Positions 13,041 through 24,193 of a stretch of 64,000 nt of DNA are shown in pieces (position 1 is the first letter of the stretch; each line of letters starts with the position of its first letter). The position numbers and the translations under genes are program-made. The notes beneath the pieces were generated by a model. The model was not told the origin of the DNA. It saw nothing but the letters and a program-made list of their open reading frames with translations, and did not search any database. Origin of the DNA: Megalobrama amblycephala (Eukaryota > Chordata > Actinopteri > Cypriniformes > Xenocyprididae); assembly GCF_018812025.1 (NCBI RefSeq), contig NC_063066.1:6877882-6941881 (forward strand). Reading direction: 5' to 3'.

Positions 13041-14225
13041 CTATATTTTCCTTTTTAAAATCAGAAGGGATGCTAACTGCAGTACTTTGTCCCCCTACTG
13101 CTAAATTATATACTCAAAAAATGATACAGGTGTAGATCCACAGTGAGTTTAAAGTATACATTTTATCATGTGTTTCCACTAAACCTATGACCTTGGTGTT
13201 GAGAACGCCAAACTCTACTCGCTGAAATTTGAAAACAGGAACCTCTCAAACTGTACATATATTTATATAACGTACAGCTATATGGAGGAACACACATTTC
13301 CTCAGTGAGGAACTGGTTATATTTTTAACATAGAAAACCCAAGAGCTTAGGGTTATGTCAGATAAGTCAAAGGGCTCTTAAGTTCATGTTATTGAACATC
13401 AGAGCTGCCCTGTGTTCTAACAAATGACACATCATGAATTGCAGGCCCTGGGATATTGCAAATTTGGGCCACAGCTCTGCAGTTTAAGTCCAAAAGAACC
13501 CAAATGGCCCTTTGGACAAGCCTGAGAACAGCATGTTTCACATTCCAGTATCCAGTGTCTTAGATTTCTTGGCAGAGCTTCGTTCATAAGTTTTATTCGC
13601 CTGTTCCGGAGTTCACTGATCTGTTTACTCATTTGTCTATTTGCATGACCAACCCATCATGATGATCCATTCCATGACATATCAGTGGAAAGAATGCTGC
13701 TGCAAACGTGGTTAGTGGCACTAGTAATTAGCACAACACAAGACGACGGCAGCGCGAAAACAAACTACATGCTAACATCAGATACTGTAAACATCTGAAA
13801 GAAGTCATGGCTTACAAAGTTCGTCTTGTTCACAGGTTTTGCTCTTCATGTTTGATTCAGTGCCACTTTTTAACTTCTCTGACTTTAAGAAAAGTAAACC
13901 CTAACATTATGGAACATAAAAAATGGTTTTCTTAAAAGAATCCTGTAAACTCTTGTACATTTAATGAAAGTAAATGAGAAATTGGGCTATCAAGATTCAA
14001 GCTGACTAACTGTTAGACACTGCTAAAAGTAAACAGATGACAAAAGCACCATAAAAGTACAATCATTCACGTCATTCAGATCACTTCTGTGAATGAACTC
14101 AGCCATTTAGAGGAAATCTTACGCAAAAGTATGATTTGCTCACAAATCATATCATTACTTCTCTCATGAAATTGTGGCGAGCTGGGATGGAAGTTTTCTA
14201 CAAAAAATGCTTTAAATTTCAGGTT
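13041..14225. other. Noncoding DNA, nothing recognised
   Basis: No supportable gene or repeat. Confidence 0.35.
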
Positions 14226-14330
14226 GTTTCACACAAGCTATCATATGACTTAGCTCATATAGCTCATGACTCATATAAACTATACTTTTATGTGCATAAC
14301 TTTCGTTTTTGGGTGAACTTTCCCTTTAAA
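14226..14330 (-). mobile_element. Right end of a TTAA-type MITE abutting the next element
   Basis: Ends in CGTTTTTGGGTGAACTTTCC then CTTTAA, directly head-to-head with the next element's TTAAAGGGTTAGTTCACCC. The junction is itself a near-perfect palindrome (about 14308-14350) sharing a single TTTAAA. Confidence 0.55.
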
Positions 14331-14720
14331 GGGTTAGTTCACCCAAAAATGAAAATTCTGTCATTAATTACTCATCCTCATCTCGTTCCAAACCCATAAG
14401 TCTTTCGTTCATATACGAAACACAAATGAAGATCTTTTTGATGAAATCTGGGATTTCTGTCCCTCCTTAGACAGCTATGTGACTACCACTTTGATGCTTC
14501 AAAAAGTTCATAAAGGGATTGTAAAAATAATCCATATGTAATGAGTGGTTTAGTCCAAATTTTCTGAAGAGACTCAATCACTTTATATGAAGAACAGATT
14601 AAATTTTGGCTTTTATTCATATATAAACATTCATCAACTCACACATCAGTTGTGGTAAACAGAAGCTCAAGCATGTTTGCTTGACGTGCGAGAACCAATG
14701 AGATTCATTCTCGTGTGTTA

Positions 14721-15003
14721 TGGTGCGTTCACACCGGACGCGACTTGCGCGAATAAATCGCGCTATTCGCGCGTAGTTGGAAGCTTGAACAATTTGACTT
14801 TACTTGCTTCATTCGCACGTGAAAATCCCTTCACAACAGGCGCGAATTCGCGTCGGGGGCTCTCCCGCTTCTTTATGTGTCCCAGACTCTCCCACTGCTT
14901 TCTGCACACTTCCTCTGAATAAACACAACGTGTCAGTGGAGAAATAATTTTAAATTACAGCGAATAAGCTCAATTGGTCGTCTTTAGTTGGCTTGTAGTA
15001 TTA

Positions 15004-15055
<52 letters not shown>

Positions 15056-15418
15056 CTCAAATTGAGTAAAGACCGTTTTTTACAACTTATCAGATTGTCC
15101 GACCTCCTCACTCACTTTCTTTCAAACACGATCCTTTTTATTTCTGTTTCTATAAATGTATGAAGATGTACAGCGACGATGATTTTGTCCTCCATTGTTG
15201 TTTCGAATTTCTGCCTCAGCTCGCTATGTCACGTCACTACTAGAGCAAGCTCCTGATTGGTTAACGCGACGCGGAGTTCAGATTTTTCAACTTGCGCGAT
15301 TCGCGCGAATCACGCGTTAAGCGCGTCAAACGCCCGAATCGCTCAATTCGCGCCGCATCATTCGCGCGAATCGCACCGCAGGATGTTCGCTTCATTCGCG
15401 TCCGGTGTGAACGCACCA
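14721..15418 (-). mobile_element. CpG-rich PIF/Harbinger derivative with TTA target duplication
   Basis: Flanked by TTA at 14718-14720 and 15419-15421. Terminal inverted repeats begin TGGTGCGTTCACACCGGACG. Next to the ends lie clusters of CGCGAAT-type motifs giving exceptional CpG density. A (TA)n run sits at 15005-15054. The 3-bp TWA duplication is characteristic of PIF/Harbinger. Shares the internal GCGTTAACCAATCAGGAGC segment (here reverse-complemented, about 15245-15268) with the element at 37349-38185, so both are members of one family in opposite orientations. Confidence 0.82.
15091..15195 (-). pseudogene. Decayed first exon of a MADF/Myb-like Harbinger protein
   Basis: Downstream of the shared CCAATCAGGAGC on the minus strand, an ATG at 15195-15193 opens MEDKIIVAVHLHTF..., then frame-shifted remnants equivalent to YRNRNKKD and a V.EEVGQS tail, in the arrangement of the exon at 37699-37823. 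The donor position reads CTG/ATAAGT, so the GT has mutated. The MADF (Adf1-type) domain is known in the second protein of PIF/Harbinger transposons. Too damaged to be functional; homology rests on position and pattern against the second copy. Confidence 0.55.
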
Positions 15419-15689
15419 TTAGGCAGCACCTCTGAGCTTCCACTCAAAGTTATAAATATGGATATTTTTTCTTACATTGCTTCGGTTCAGAAGGCCTTTA
15501 TTAACCCCCTGGAGCCGTATGGATTTCTTTTATGATGGATGTGGTTTTTGGGCTTCAAAATCAGTTACTATTCACTCCCATTTTAAAGCTTGGAAGAGCC
15601 AGAATATTTTTTAATATAGCTAACTCTGATTGTGTATGACCGAAATAAGTCATATATATCTTGAGAGTGAGTAAATTATGGGATAATTT

Positions 15690-16116
15690 GAGCCTGGTCT
15701 CATTAGAAAAACTTACCTGTGGTAACGTTTTCACGAGTCGCAAAATACATACCAATACGGGTGAAATGTCCACTGAGTGGCGTTAAAAGTATGTCAATTT
15801 TTTTGCCAGAAAAGATAAACGTGAATATGGTTTTTATACGAATCACAGCAGTTCTGATTTGAAGTTTGTCCGGTGAATGGGCGCTAAAAGTGTAGTGCTC
15901 CATTACGTTTTAAAATAACGTACCACCAACACTACACCTAAACCTACATGATAGTGTTAACAAAAGCAATCCATAATCTGACCCTGTAATCGTAACTGTG
16001 TATGAAAATGATTAAAAGTGATTGCTGTTTTACTGCCTCTAGTGTTCATTTCTGTTGGAAACTGGTACGTATTTTTGTGACTCACAGGTACGTTTTTCCA
16101 TGAGATATATAATTTG
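15690..16116. mobile_element. 427-bp MITE with 8-bp target duplication
   Basis: GATAATTT occurs on both sides (15682-15689 and 16117-16124), while the uninterrupted host sequence would have one copy. The arms share TCTCAT...AAAAACTTACCTGTG on the left and CACAGGTACGTTTTT..ATGAGA on the right. 8-bp duplication suggests hAT. Noncoding. Confidence 0.7.
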
Positions 16117-16152
16117 GATAATTTTCATTTTTGGGTGAACTAACCCTTTAAG

Positions 16153-17698
16153 CAACATTTCTACAGGTCAAACTGCACAAAAAAGATGAAGAATAATTAA
16201 AATACCTATTTTTGCTTTTGTATGATTGTGCAACCTCATCCGGTTTACAAGAAACCCAAGACTGAACTTGGTGATCATTTATCACAGTGAGTGTTGCAGT
16301 CACTAAGAATTAATCTACTGGCATGGACATGTTATGTTAAGATACTTGGCAAATAAGCATTAAAAAGGGTTTCCAGGATGCCTCAGACGTTTCCGATAAA
16401 AGGAGAGGAAGGTTAATTAAGAACTACCTTACAAACAAGTCGATTCCACTGAAAAAGCAAGCCTGATGAATCATTGTTGACTATATTCTGCTCATCTTTG
16501 TCTTTGAGAATTGACGCAACAAACTGTAAACTTACGTAAATAAAGCTTGTAAGTAATATCTGTTTAGATTTAGCAGTGTCTAAGTTAGTCATCATCTCTC
16601 CACATAAGAGTCCTGCGTTTATGGGAAGACAGTGCCTTTCCTTCATCAAGCCTGACATTTATAATGAATTACATGTTTACGGGAAGAAATGCTTTTGAGT
16701 TACAAGAAAACCGCTCCATGTATGTTATCAGTTGAAGTTAATGCGGGTGGCATCCATACCATATCCACAATCTTGATTGATTACATAAAGATAAACTAAC
16801 TCAGTTCTTTTCATATATGAACACTGCACATAATACGCATTCGAAAAGCTTTGTATGCTGTGTTAGATGACTCATAGTTCCCAGCATTATACCACGATAT
16901 CTTATTCTTAACCAAAGTGGACAGCCAAAAAAAAAAAAAAAAAAAATCTCAGCTTTTATTGCGTAAAATACAGTTTTAGTTCTGTTGCATGAGACTAGTG
17001 TTTTGAGAAACCAAGTTCCTTTAATTAGCCGCCCAAGTCAAAAAAACAAAACAGAGAGTTGTTTACTGTGAAAAGGGCTGTTTTAGACTGAAAATTGTTC
17101 ACTGCATAGCCACACGCACACAGATTTTTCTGCAACCTGCTGTACACATGCCCAACACGCCAGCGCAGAGACGATTTGTCGCTGGTTTGTAACATGTGAC
17201 CGGTAAATACTGGCCAAAGTCCATAGGTAGAGCATAGGTAGAGCATCCTGCTTGGATGCTACACAGCAACCCTGTGGAGAAGCTTTACACCGGGCTGAGC
17301 TCTAATAGCAAGCTGATTCATTCACTCTTTAGGTGTTGTGGAGGACACAATGTTCCAGCCCATTCAAGACAAACCCATGATGACCCATGGCTTGTCGTGG
17401 TTAAACTTTCAGACTAGCACAGTGGAAAAACACTTTCATTAGAGGTCTGTTCTACCCACAGCAGAACAGTAGTGTTCTTGACCATACAACATCAGGTGAA
17501 AATAGCTGTGATGTACCTTATACTTTAAAAACTTTTTTTATGGTACTATAACCTAAAATGTGCATAAATTTGTTTATGACAAAAAATATTATTTAAAATG
17601 ATTGAATCGACCGGAATACATTAGATTGCACCAACAAAACTAAGTGCCAGATAAAGTATAAATCTTTAAAGTTGCAATTTACTAACTTTTTGTAATTA
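16153..17698. other. Noncoding DNA
   Basis: Contains an A-tract at 16927-16946 and a short tandem GGTAGAGCAT doublet near 17225-17245. Nothing gene-like. Confidence 0.35.
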
Positions 17699-18469
17699 AT
17701 GAAAATTCTGTCATTAATTACTCACCCTCATGTCGTTCCACACAGTAAGATCTTCGTTCATCTTCAGAACACAATTAAGATATTATTGATAAAATCCGAT
17801 GGCTCAGTGAGGCCTGCATTGCCAGCAAGATAATTAACACTTTCAATGCCCAGAAAGCTACTAAAGACATATTTAAAACAGTTCATGTGGCTACAGTGGT
17901 TCAACCTTAATGTTATGAAGTGACGAGAATACTTTTTGTGTGCCAAAAAAAAAAAATAACGACTTATTTAGTGATGGCCGATTTCAAAACACTGCTTCAG
18001 GAAGCATCGGATCATAAATGAATCAGTGTATCGAATCTGCTGTTCGTAGCGTCAAAGTCACGTGATTTCAGCCGTTGGCAGTTTGATACGCGATCTGAAT
18101 CATGATTCATTACACTGATTCATTTATGCTCCGATGCTTCATGAAGCAGTGTTTTGAAATCGGCCATCACTACATAAGTCATTATTTTGTTTTTTTTGGC
18201 GCTCCAAAAATATTCTCGTCGCTTTATAATATTAATATTGAACCACTGTGCTCACATGAACCGATTTAAATATGTTTTTAGTACCTTTATGGATCTTGAG
18301 AGAGGAAATTACATTGATTCCTATGGAGGCCTCACGGAGCTATCGGATTTCAACTAAAATATCTTAATTTGTGTTCCGAAGATTAACGAAGGTCTTACGG
18401 GTGTGAAACGGCATGAGGGTGAGTAATAAATGACAGAATTTTCATTTTTGGGTGAACTAACCCTTTAAT
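17699..18469. mobile_element. TTAA-ended foldback element 2 (left terminus lost)
   Basis: Begins within ATGAAAATTCTGTCATTAAT, ends in GGGTGAACTAACCCTTTAA. Two arms mirror each other around about 18085: ACTGCTTCAGGAAGCATCGG and CTCCGATGCTTCATGAAGCA near the loop, and CAACCTTAATGTTATGAAG against its complement. Same family as 30270-31062 but distinct inside from the elements at 14326 and 41960. Confidence 0.72.
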
Positions 18470-18676
18470 GATGCCAATCTCATTCTGTAATTACTGATTA
18501 GCTAATGAGGAACTATCTTAGTCCTAAATTTGATATTACTTACTGATTAGTTAAGCTTGATTCTATATTATTTAATAGTAGTAGCTGAAGTGTTAAAGCA
18601 GTACTACTGATTTGTCCTGCATTACTTCCTTCATAGTTACTTATTAATGACGGACTATTATTTCAAAGTGTTACCA
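18470..18676 (-). mobile_element. Fragment of the GGTAACAC palindrome family
   Basis: TACTGATTAGCTAATGAGGAACTA..., ending TTTCAAAGTGTTACC. Resembles the right arm of 5049-6912. Lies between two TTAA-element pieces, so probably inserted into them. Confidence 0.5.
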
Positions 18677-18849
18677 ATATGTCTTTAGTAGCTTTTTGGG
18701 CATTAAAAGTGTTAATTTTCTTGCTGGCAGTTAATATAAAATATCTTAATTTGTGTTCTGAAGATGAATGAAGGTTTTACAGGTGTGGAACGACATGAGG
18801 GTGAGTAATAATGACAGAAATTTCATTTTTGGGTGAGCTAACCATTTAA
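18677..18849. mobile_element. Right-hand fragment of a TTAA-ended foldback element
   Basis: Starts at GTCTTTAGTAGCTTTTTGGG and ends GGGTGAGCTAACCATTTAA. Repeats the right end of 17699-18469. Confidence 0.65.
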
Positions 18850-18854
18850 CTTTT

Positions 18855-19240
18855 TTTGTCAACTGACAAAATATATCAATGCTTTATCACATCTGACAAA
18901 GTGTCCTTCAGATGAGACATTAAATCGAGGTCCTGACTCTGTGTTCATTAAAAATGTAGGGGTGTAACCCCGGTGTCCTGGCCAAATTCCCTCCATTGAC
19001 CTTTATCAATTATGGCCTTCTAATAATCGCCAACCTTTGAATTGGCTCTACCGCTCTCTCTCTCCTCTCCACCTACAGCTGGTGTGTGATGAGTGCACTG
19101 GCGCCATTGTTCTGTGGCTGCCAAGTGGATGCTGCACACTGGTGGTGTTTGAAAACAGACCCCCTGATATGATTGTAAAGCACTTTAGGTGTACAGTAGT
19201 ACATAATAAAGCACTATATGAATGTCTCATTCATTCAAGA
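18855..19240 (+). mobile_element. LINE/SINE-type 3' tail repeat
   Basis: AAGTGTCCTTCAGATGAGAC, GGTCCTGACTCTGTG, GGGGTGTAACCCCGG, GGATGCTGCACACTGGTGG and the TTGTAAAGCACTTTAGGTG...AAAGCACTATATGAATG tail. This order matches a common fish retroposon tail I recognise; exact family unassigned. The 73-codon frame across it is not a gene. Confidence 0.6.
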
Positions 19241-19963
19241 TATAATACCACTGGTTAAAGCCTCTTAACACCACACACTCAAGCAGTGCAAAAGCAAAGC
19301 ATTCACACTTAAAGCTGTGTAACTGAACTCCAGCTCTATACAGAAACTTCAAGCCAGACATACGTTTTTTGACCCAACAATGGGTGATTGATGTAATACA
19401 CTCTATTACTTTACGTTCCTTCATAAAAACCTATATTACAAAAGATAACGTTGATGAGTAGGTTTATAGTGCATTTCAACATGTTTTCTGCTGAGTTAAG
19501 CTCAGTATGTGTGGAAAAAATAGACTCAGCACCGAAACTGTACTTGAACCTTATCCTACGTTCCTGATATGCAGCACTGCTCTTCTAGGACGGGCAGTGT
19601 GAGTACTCTAATCTGTTAATATGGGAGCTAAAATAATTGCATGCTGCTTTGCGTGTGATGTGAGAAAGGCCTAAGTTAAGCACAGATTCTGCTCAGCCCA
19701 TGTGGGCTCCCAGACGCTGATATAACAAGGGCAAATGTTGCAGAGGGCAGACTACTGTTGACAGATTCTGTCATTATCTCAATGGACGTCATTGCCAGGG
19801 TGTGAGCAGATAAGACAATAAAGGGCAAGCACTTTTTTGCAGGACTCACCTCTTTATCATCATATAAACAACTTATGCTGATGCTTTCCACATCATTGCA
19901 TTCTCATAAACAAACAAAGCAAAAACAAAAACAAAACAAAAATCACATCAATAAATATCTTAA
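19241..19963. other. Noncoding DNA, nothing recognised
   Basis: No supportable gene or repeat. Confidence 0.35.
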
Positions 19964-20152
19964 AGGGATAGTTCACCCAAAAATGAAAATTCTGTCATCA
20001 TTTACTCCCTGTCAAGTTGTTCCAAACTGGTATCATTTTCTTTCTTCAATGGGGGGCGAGATCGGCTTGGTTACAAACATTCTTCCAAATATCTTCCTTT
20101 GTGTACAGCAGAACAATATTGAGATATTGAATTGGGCAAACTAACCCTTTAA

Positions 20153-20153
<1 letters not shown>
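19964..20153 (+). mobile_element. Short TTAA-ended MITE (AAAGGGATAGTTCACCC type)
   Basis: Starts AAAGGGATAGTTCACCCAAA and ends GGGCAAACTAACCCTTTAA. 190 bp, noncoding. Related MITEs at 21098, 53235 and 54899. Confidence 0.65.
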
Positions 20154-20160
<7 letters not shown>

Positions 20161-20220
<60 letters not shown>

Positions 20221-20312
20221 TCATAATAATATAATATAATATAATATAATATAATATAATATAATATAATATAATATAATATAATATAATATAATATAAT
20301 ATAATATAATGG
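20161..20312. repeat. (AT)n and (ATAAT)n microsatellites
   Basis: An AT dinucleotide run (about 20163-20214) followed by about 17 copies of the pentamer ATAAT (about 20227-20310). Unusually long and pure pentamer tract. Confidence 0.92.
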
Positions 20313-21097
20313 TCATGTGATCTAAAATGGCCGCCGCCATAAGAGGACCTGCTCCATGTATAATAAAACAGCTTTTAGACTACTAATATGTTTGTGCATT
20401 ATTAATGCATGCACATGACTTTAAACATACTTTTTAAAAGTTATTTTAAACATGCTATTTATTTATTTGTAAAAGAGAACTAATACTAATTGCATCTTCT
20501 AAATAAAGGCAAAAGGACTGGGGCTTGTTTGTTTTTTCCAGGACATTATGCAAGGATTGAATGTGTTGGTGAAAGTTATTTCACTCCAAGACAGTTAACA
20601 TGCAGCAAAGCCTTTTGAGGTCATGGATGAAATCGACTCTGGCCACAGAGTTTGTGCAATCATTGATTTTCAGCCAATACTTTTTTTTTCACATTCATTA
20701 CTAAATGTGGCACAATAGAATAATATCACATGAAACGAAACTGTCCTTTCACTTTTGACTGCTGTGAATGTGCTGTGTACAGTGTGTTCAGTTAAACTGG
20801 CCATGGGGAAAATTAAGGATACAGTCCTGTATATAGTATCTGTGATCAAAGTGCTATTATGTCTCAACATGAACAAACTTCTGTTTCACCCTAAGGTATA
20901 CACAACTGAAGCTATCCAGAAGAGTGTTTTAACAAGTCAACAAACCATGAACCCATGAGGCTATTTCACATGCCACCAGGGGAAATTCATTTCACAAGCA
21001 ACTGATCTGACCTCTTCGATAATACAATTTTGTTGAAGGCCTGAAACAATCAACAACATGAGGTTACCTCCCAGCAGACACCTTGTACACTGACTTT
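20313..21097. other. Noncoding DNA, nothing recognised
   Basis: No supportable gene or repeat. Confidence 0.35.
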
Positions 21098-21215
21098 AAA
21101 GGGACAGTTCAACGTGACAATTATGTCATCATTTACTCACCCTTGTGTCATCCCAAACCTGATACACGAAAGATGAGTTTTCCCCAAAAAATCATTAATG
21201 GGTCCATGCATTTGA
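21098..21215 (+). mobile_element. Fragment of an AAAGGGACAGTTCA MITE
   Basis: Starts TAAAGGGACAGTTCA, continues TGTCATCATTTACTCACCCT. Right half missing. Confidence 0.55.
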
Positions 21216-21225
21216 CTTGTGCTCT

Positions 21226-21560
21226 TTACGCTAGTGTTCAAATAAAGTTGGGGGTCAGTGTAGTCTTTTATGCTAATTTATTTGATGAAAAAAAAAACCC
21301 TGTAATATTGTGAAATATTATTGCAATTTATCTATTTGAATATATTTTAAAATGTAATTTATTCCTGTGATGACAAAGCAGAATTTTCAGCATCATTACT
21401 CCAGTCTTCAGCGTCACATGATCCTTCATGCTGATTTGCTGTTCGAGAAACATTTCTTCTTATTATTATTGAAAAAAAGTTGCTGATTAGTATTTTTATG
21501 GAAACCGTGATCATTTTTTAAAATTCTTTGAAAAATGGAAAGTACAGTAGGCCTATAAAA
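21226..21560 (+). mobile_element. Fragment of the Tc1-type foldback family
   Basis: TTCAAATAAAGTTGGGGGTCAG terminus region (diverged), GTGAAATATTATTGCAATTT, TTTTCAGCATCATTACTCCA, CACATGATCCTTCA and a GTGATCATTTTTT end. Confidence 0.65.
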
Positions 21561-22651
21561 AAATACTGACCCAGAACTTTTGTTATTCCTCAGAAGATAT
21601 ACAATAGTTTGGTGTGAGGAACAGAGCCAAATTAAAGTCATTATTCACTAAGAAAATATTACCTTTCCTTGGTTTGTTCGTGAGAGCAATAAAGTGTTCA
21701 GATTGAAGAATGAATCATTTCCAGCTAACTCACTGGAGATGAAGATAATCATTGAATAACAAATTTTCCCTATACAGACTTGCAATATAGCCAAATGGAC
21801 GACTTTATGATACTTTCCCATCCTTTTTGGAACTTGTAAGCCTTCATTTAACATTTCATTTACAAATGCCACCACTATCACATGATTGTCAGTGGCATTA
21901 TGCGGTCCTTGTTAGATTATATAACAGCACAATGTCTCTTTATTAGCCTGTCTAAACATTTAGTCCGTTGTCCCAGGTCATGGACTCTGAGGCACTCCAG
22001 TGCCCTCAATAAGTATGTTTGTGTTTTGGCTATAGCATGGCCGCTCTGGATGAGTGAATGCCAGTGCTGGGTGGGCTTGTAGACAGTGCCTGTCAGTACC
22101 CTGAACCCTCCTTCTGGGAACAGGAGCACCTTATACCAGACAACAAAGCCTGGCCTGGCCCTCAGCCTCTGGCTCACTGTCAGCTCTCCACCGGCCCAGT
22201 CACAACAATGCTGCTATTCAGTCAGCCAATTAAATGGATATTATACACCTCTGTGCGTGTTTGTCTGACTATGACAAGTAAATTACTTGAACAAGTCTCT
22301 GCCATGAAGACAATTGACCTGTTAAGCCACTATGAAACTTGATTCACCTGTTGCTTTTTATTATAACACCCCATCTACTGTCTGCAAGCCATTTATCACA
22401 AACAGCTTGTGTTGAGGATATGGGCTCGATACATCCAGAACTGCGTGTGAACACATAATCAGAATCATCAATGCAAATGACTCACAACACGAGCTCAATG
22501 GAGGTTTAATTTTCAGACCAGCTGCACGACTGAATGCATCGCATGTGTTACATCAAAAGACTGCCTCTTTTCAAATAATTAGCTCAGACATTATCAATTC
22601 GTTAGGTTTTATATTTATGACAGGGAAAATTGATGGCATGTGAACATGGAC
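21561..22651. other. Noncoding DNA
   Basis: Overlapping frames at 21882-22342 on both strands mirror each other and show no conservation signal by eye; no gene called. Confidence 0.35.
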
Positions 22652-23810
22652 GGTAACACTTTACTTGAAGGGGTGTGCATAAGACTGACATGACACCTTC
22701 ATAATCTTGACATGACACGTGTCATGAATATGAAGGAGGTTTTATGAATGTTTATGACAACTGTCATTAAGTGTCATTCGCTCAATTATGTCATTTTTAA
22801 TGCAAAGATGACATTGTTTGAGATGTCTTTGCTTACGACAACTTGACATAAACCAACACATCATAACCTGTCAGTGTCTTTGTCGTGACAACGTGACATT
22901 AGCAAAACATCATAACCTGTCATAAACATGACATAGCAGATTAATTATCAAACTTAAAAAACTACTTAGCTTTATGGGTTAACATTACATTACATTATTT
23001 TGGTAACACTTCAGTATAGGGAACACATATATAAACGATTAACTATGACTTTTCCCTCAATAAACTCTTAATTTACTGCTTATTATAGTTAATTGTTAGG
23101 TTTAGGTATTGGGTAGGATTAAGAATGTAGAATAAGATCATGCAGAATAAGGCATAAGTACTAATAAGTACTAATAAATAGCCAATATTTTAGCCATATG
23201 AATGCTAATAGTAATAAGCAACTAGTTAAAAGACCCTAAAATAAAGTGTTACCATTATTTTATAACAGTGTCATCTTTTTTACGAAATTTGAAATTGTCT
23301 ATTATCTGACCTTCTGTTGGTGGAAACTTAAAAAAACAAAAAACAAAAAAAAAACATGAAATGAAAAATAGTCATGACGCTGTTATAAAAGTATTTGTCA
23401 GAGTATTGTCACTTAATGACATTTTAATGACAAGTTCAATTAGTACCACTGTACTTGAGCTCAAGATACATATTTATGACACTATTATAATGGCCTCATG
23501 ACAGCCAATGTCAAAAACAACTACATGACAGTTTAATGCAATGTTAACCCATAAAGCTAAATGATGTCAAGTTGTCATGACAAAGACACTGACAGGTTAC
23601 GATGTATTGGTTTATGTCAAGTTGTCATAACTCGGACATCTCAAACAATGTCATATTTGCATTAAAAATGACATAACTGAGCGAATGACATTTAATGACA
23701 GTTGTTATAAACATTCATAAAACCTCCTTCATATTCATGATACATGTCATGTCATGATTATGAAGGTGTCATGTCAGTCTTATGCACACCCCTTCAAGTA
23801 AAGTGTTACC
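22652..23810. mobile_element. 1.16-kb GGTAACAC palindrome
   Basis: Starts GGTAACACTTTACTTGAAGG and ends with its reverse complement. The arms mirror over several hundred bases: GTGTGCATAAGACTGACATG, TATGAAGGAGGTTTTATGAA and AACCTGTCA(G/T)... occur in both orientations. The centre is interrupted by a smaller element at 23002-23253. Flanking octamers do not match well, so the target duplication has decayed. Noncoding. Confidence 0.78.
23002..23253. mobile_element. 252-bp hAT-like MITE with perfect 8-bp duplication
   Basis: ATTATTTT at 22994-23001 and 23254-23261. Ends GGTAACACTTCAGTATAGGG and CTAAAATAAAGTGTTACC. It shares its terminal GGTAACACTT with its own host element, an example of a family inserting into a relative. 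Confidence 0.82.
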
Positions 23811-23819
23811 AATGGTAGA

Positions 23820-24020
23820 AAAAATATTTCAATGCTTTTGCGTTCTCTCACAAAATTTTTGCGTTCCCCCGAGAAACTTTGCATTCACTTGCAAAGAACT
23901 CAAAAGGTTTGCGAGCGAATGCAAAGTTTCTCAGGGGAACGCAAACATTTTGCAACGAAAGCAACGTTTTTTGGGGGAACGCAAAACATTTGCGAGAGAA
24001 CGCAATTATTTTTCCACCAC
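23820..24020. repeat. TTTGCGTTC foldback repeat
   Basis: Left arm TTGCGTTCTCTCACAAAATT, TTGCGTTCCCCCGAGAAACT and GCATTCACTTGCAAAG is mirrored on the right by GCGAATGCAAAGTTTCTCAG, GGGGGAACGCAAAACATTTG and CGAGAGAACGCAA. Could fold into a hairpin of about 200 bases. The frames seen on both strands are products of the motif. Confidence 0.7.
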
Positions 24021-24193
24021 CATGTCCCTTTAGGGTCTCGGTAGGTTCCAAACAAGCTGCCAAGTCTCAGACACATGGTAGTGGTGTTCCTAAATAAATC
24101 AGTGTTTTTAAACAAATCACTTTCATTTCAAAGAATCATTCCTTGTTTCAAAAAATCTATTGAATCAATTCGGAACAGCATACAAATGTAGAG

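Larger units (their letters stand above)
14326..16152. mobile_element. TTAA-ended foldback element 1, with two nested insertions
   Basis: Left terminus TTAAAGGGTTAGTTCACCC at 14326, right terminus GGGTGAACTAACCCTTTAA ending at 16152. The TTAA ends suggest a Kolobok/piggyBac-type element; the family is not proven here. After the terminus comes the block ATGAAAATTCTGTCATTAAT shared with 17.7, 42.1 and 50.0 kb. It carries a PIF/Harbinger derivative at 14721-15418 and a separate 427-bp element at 15690-16116, so only about 700 bp is the host element itself. Confidence 0.75.

Noticed and set aside
17220..17270. tRNA-like GGTAGAGCAT doublet
   Set aside because: No acceptor stem or T-loop can be built around it; a short tandem duplication only.
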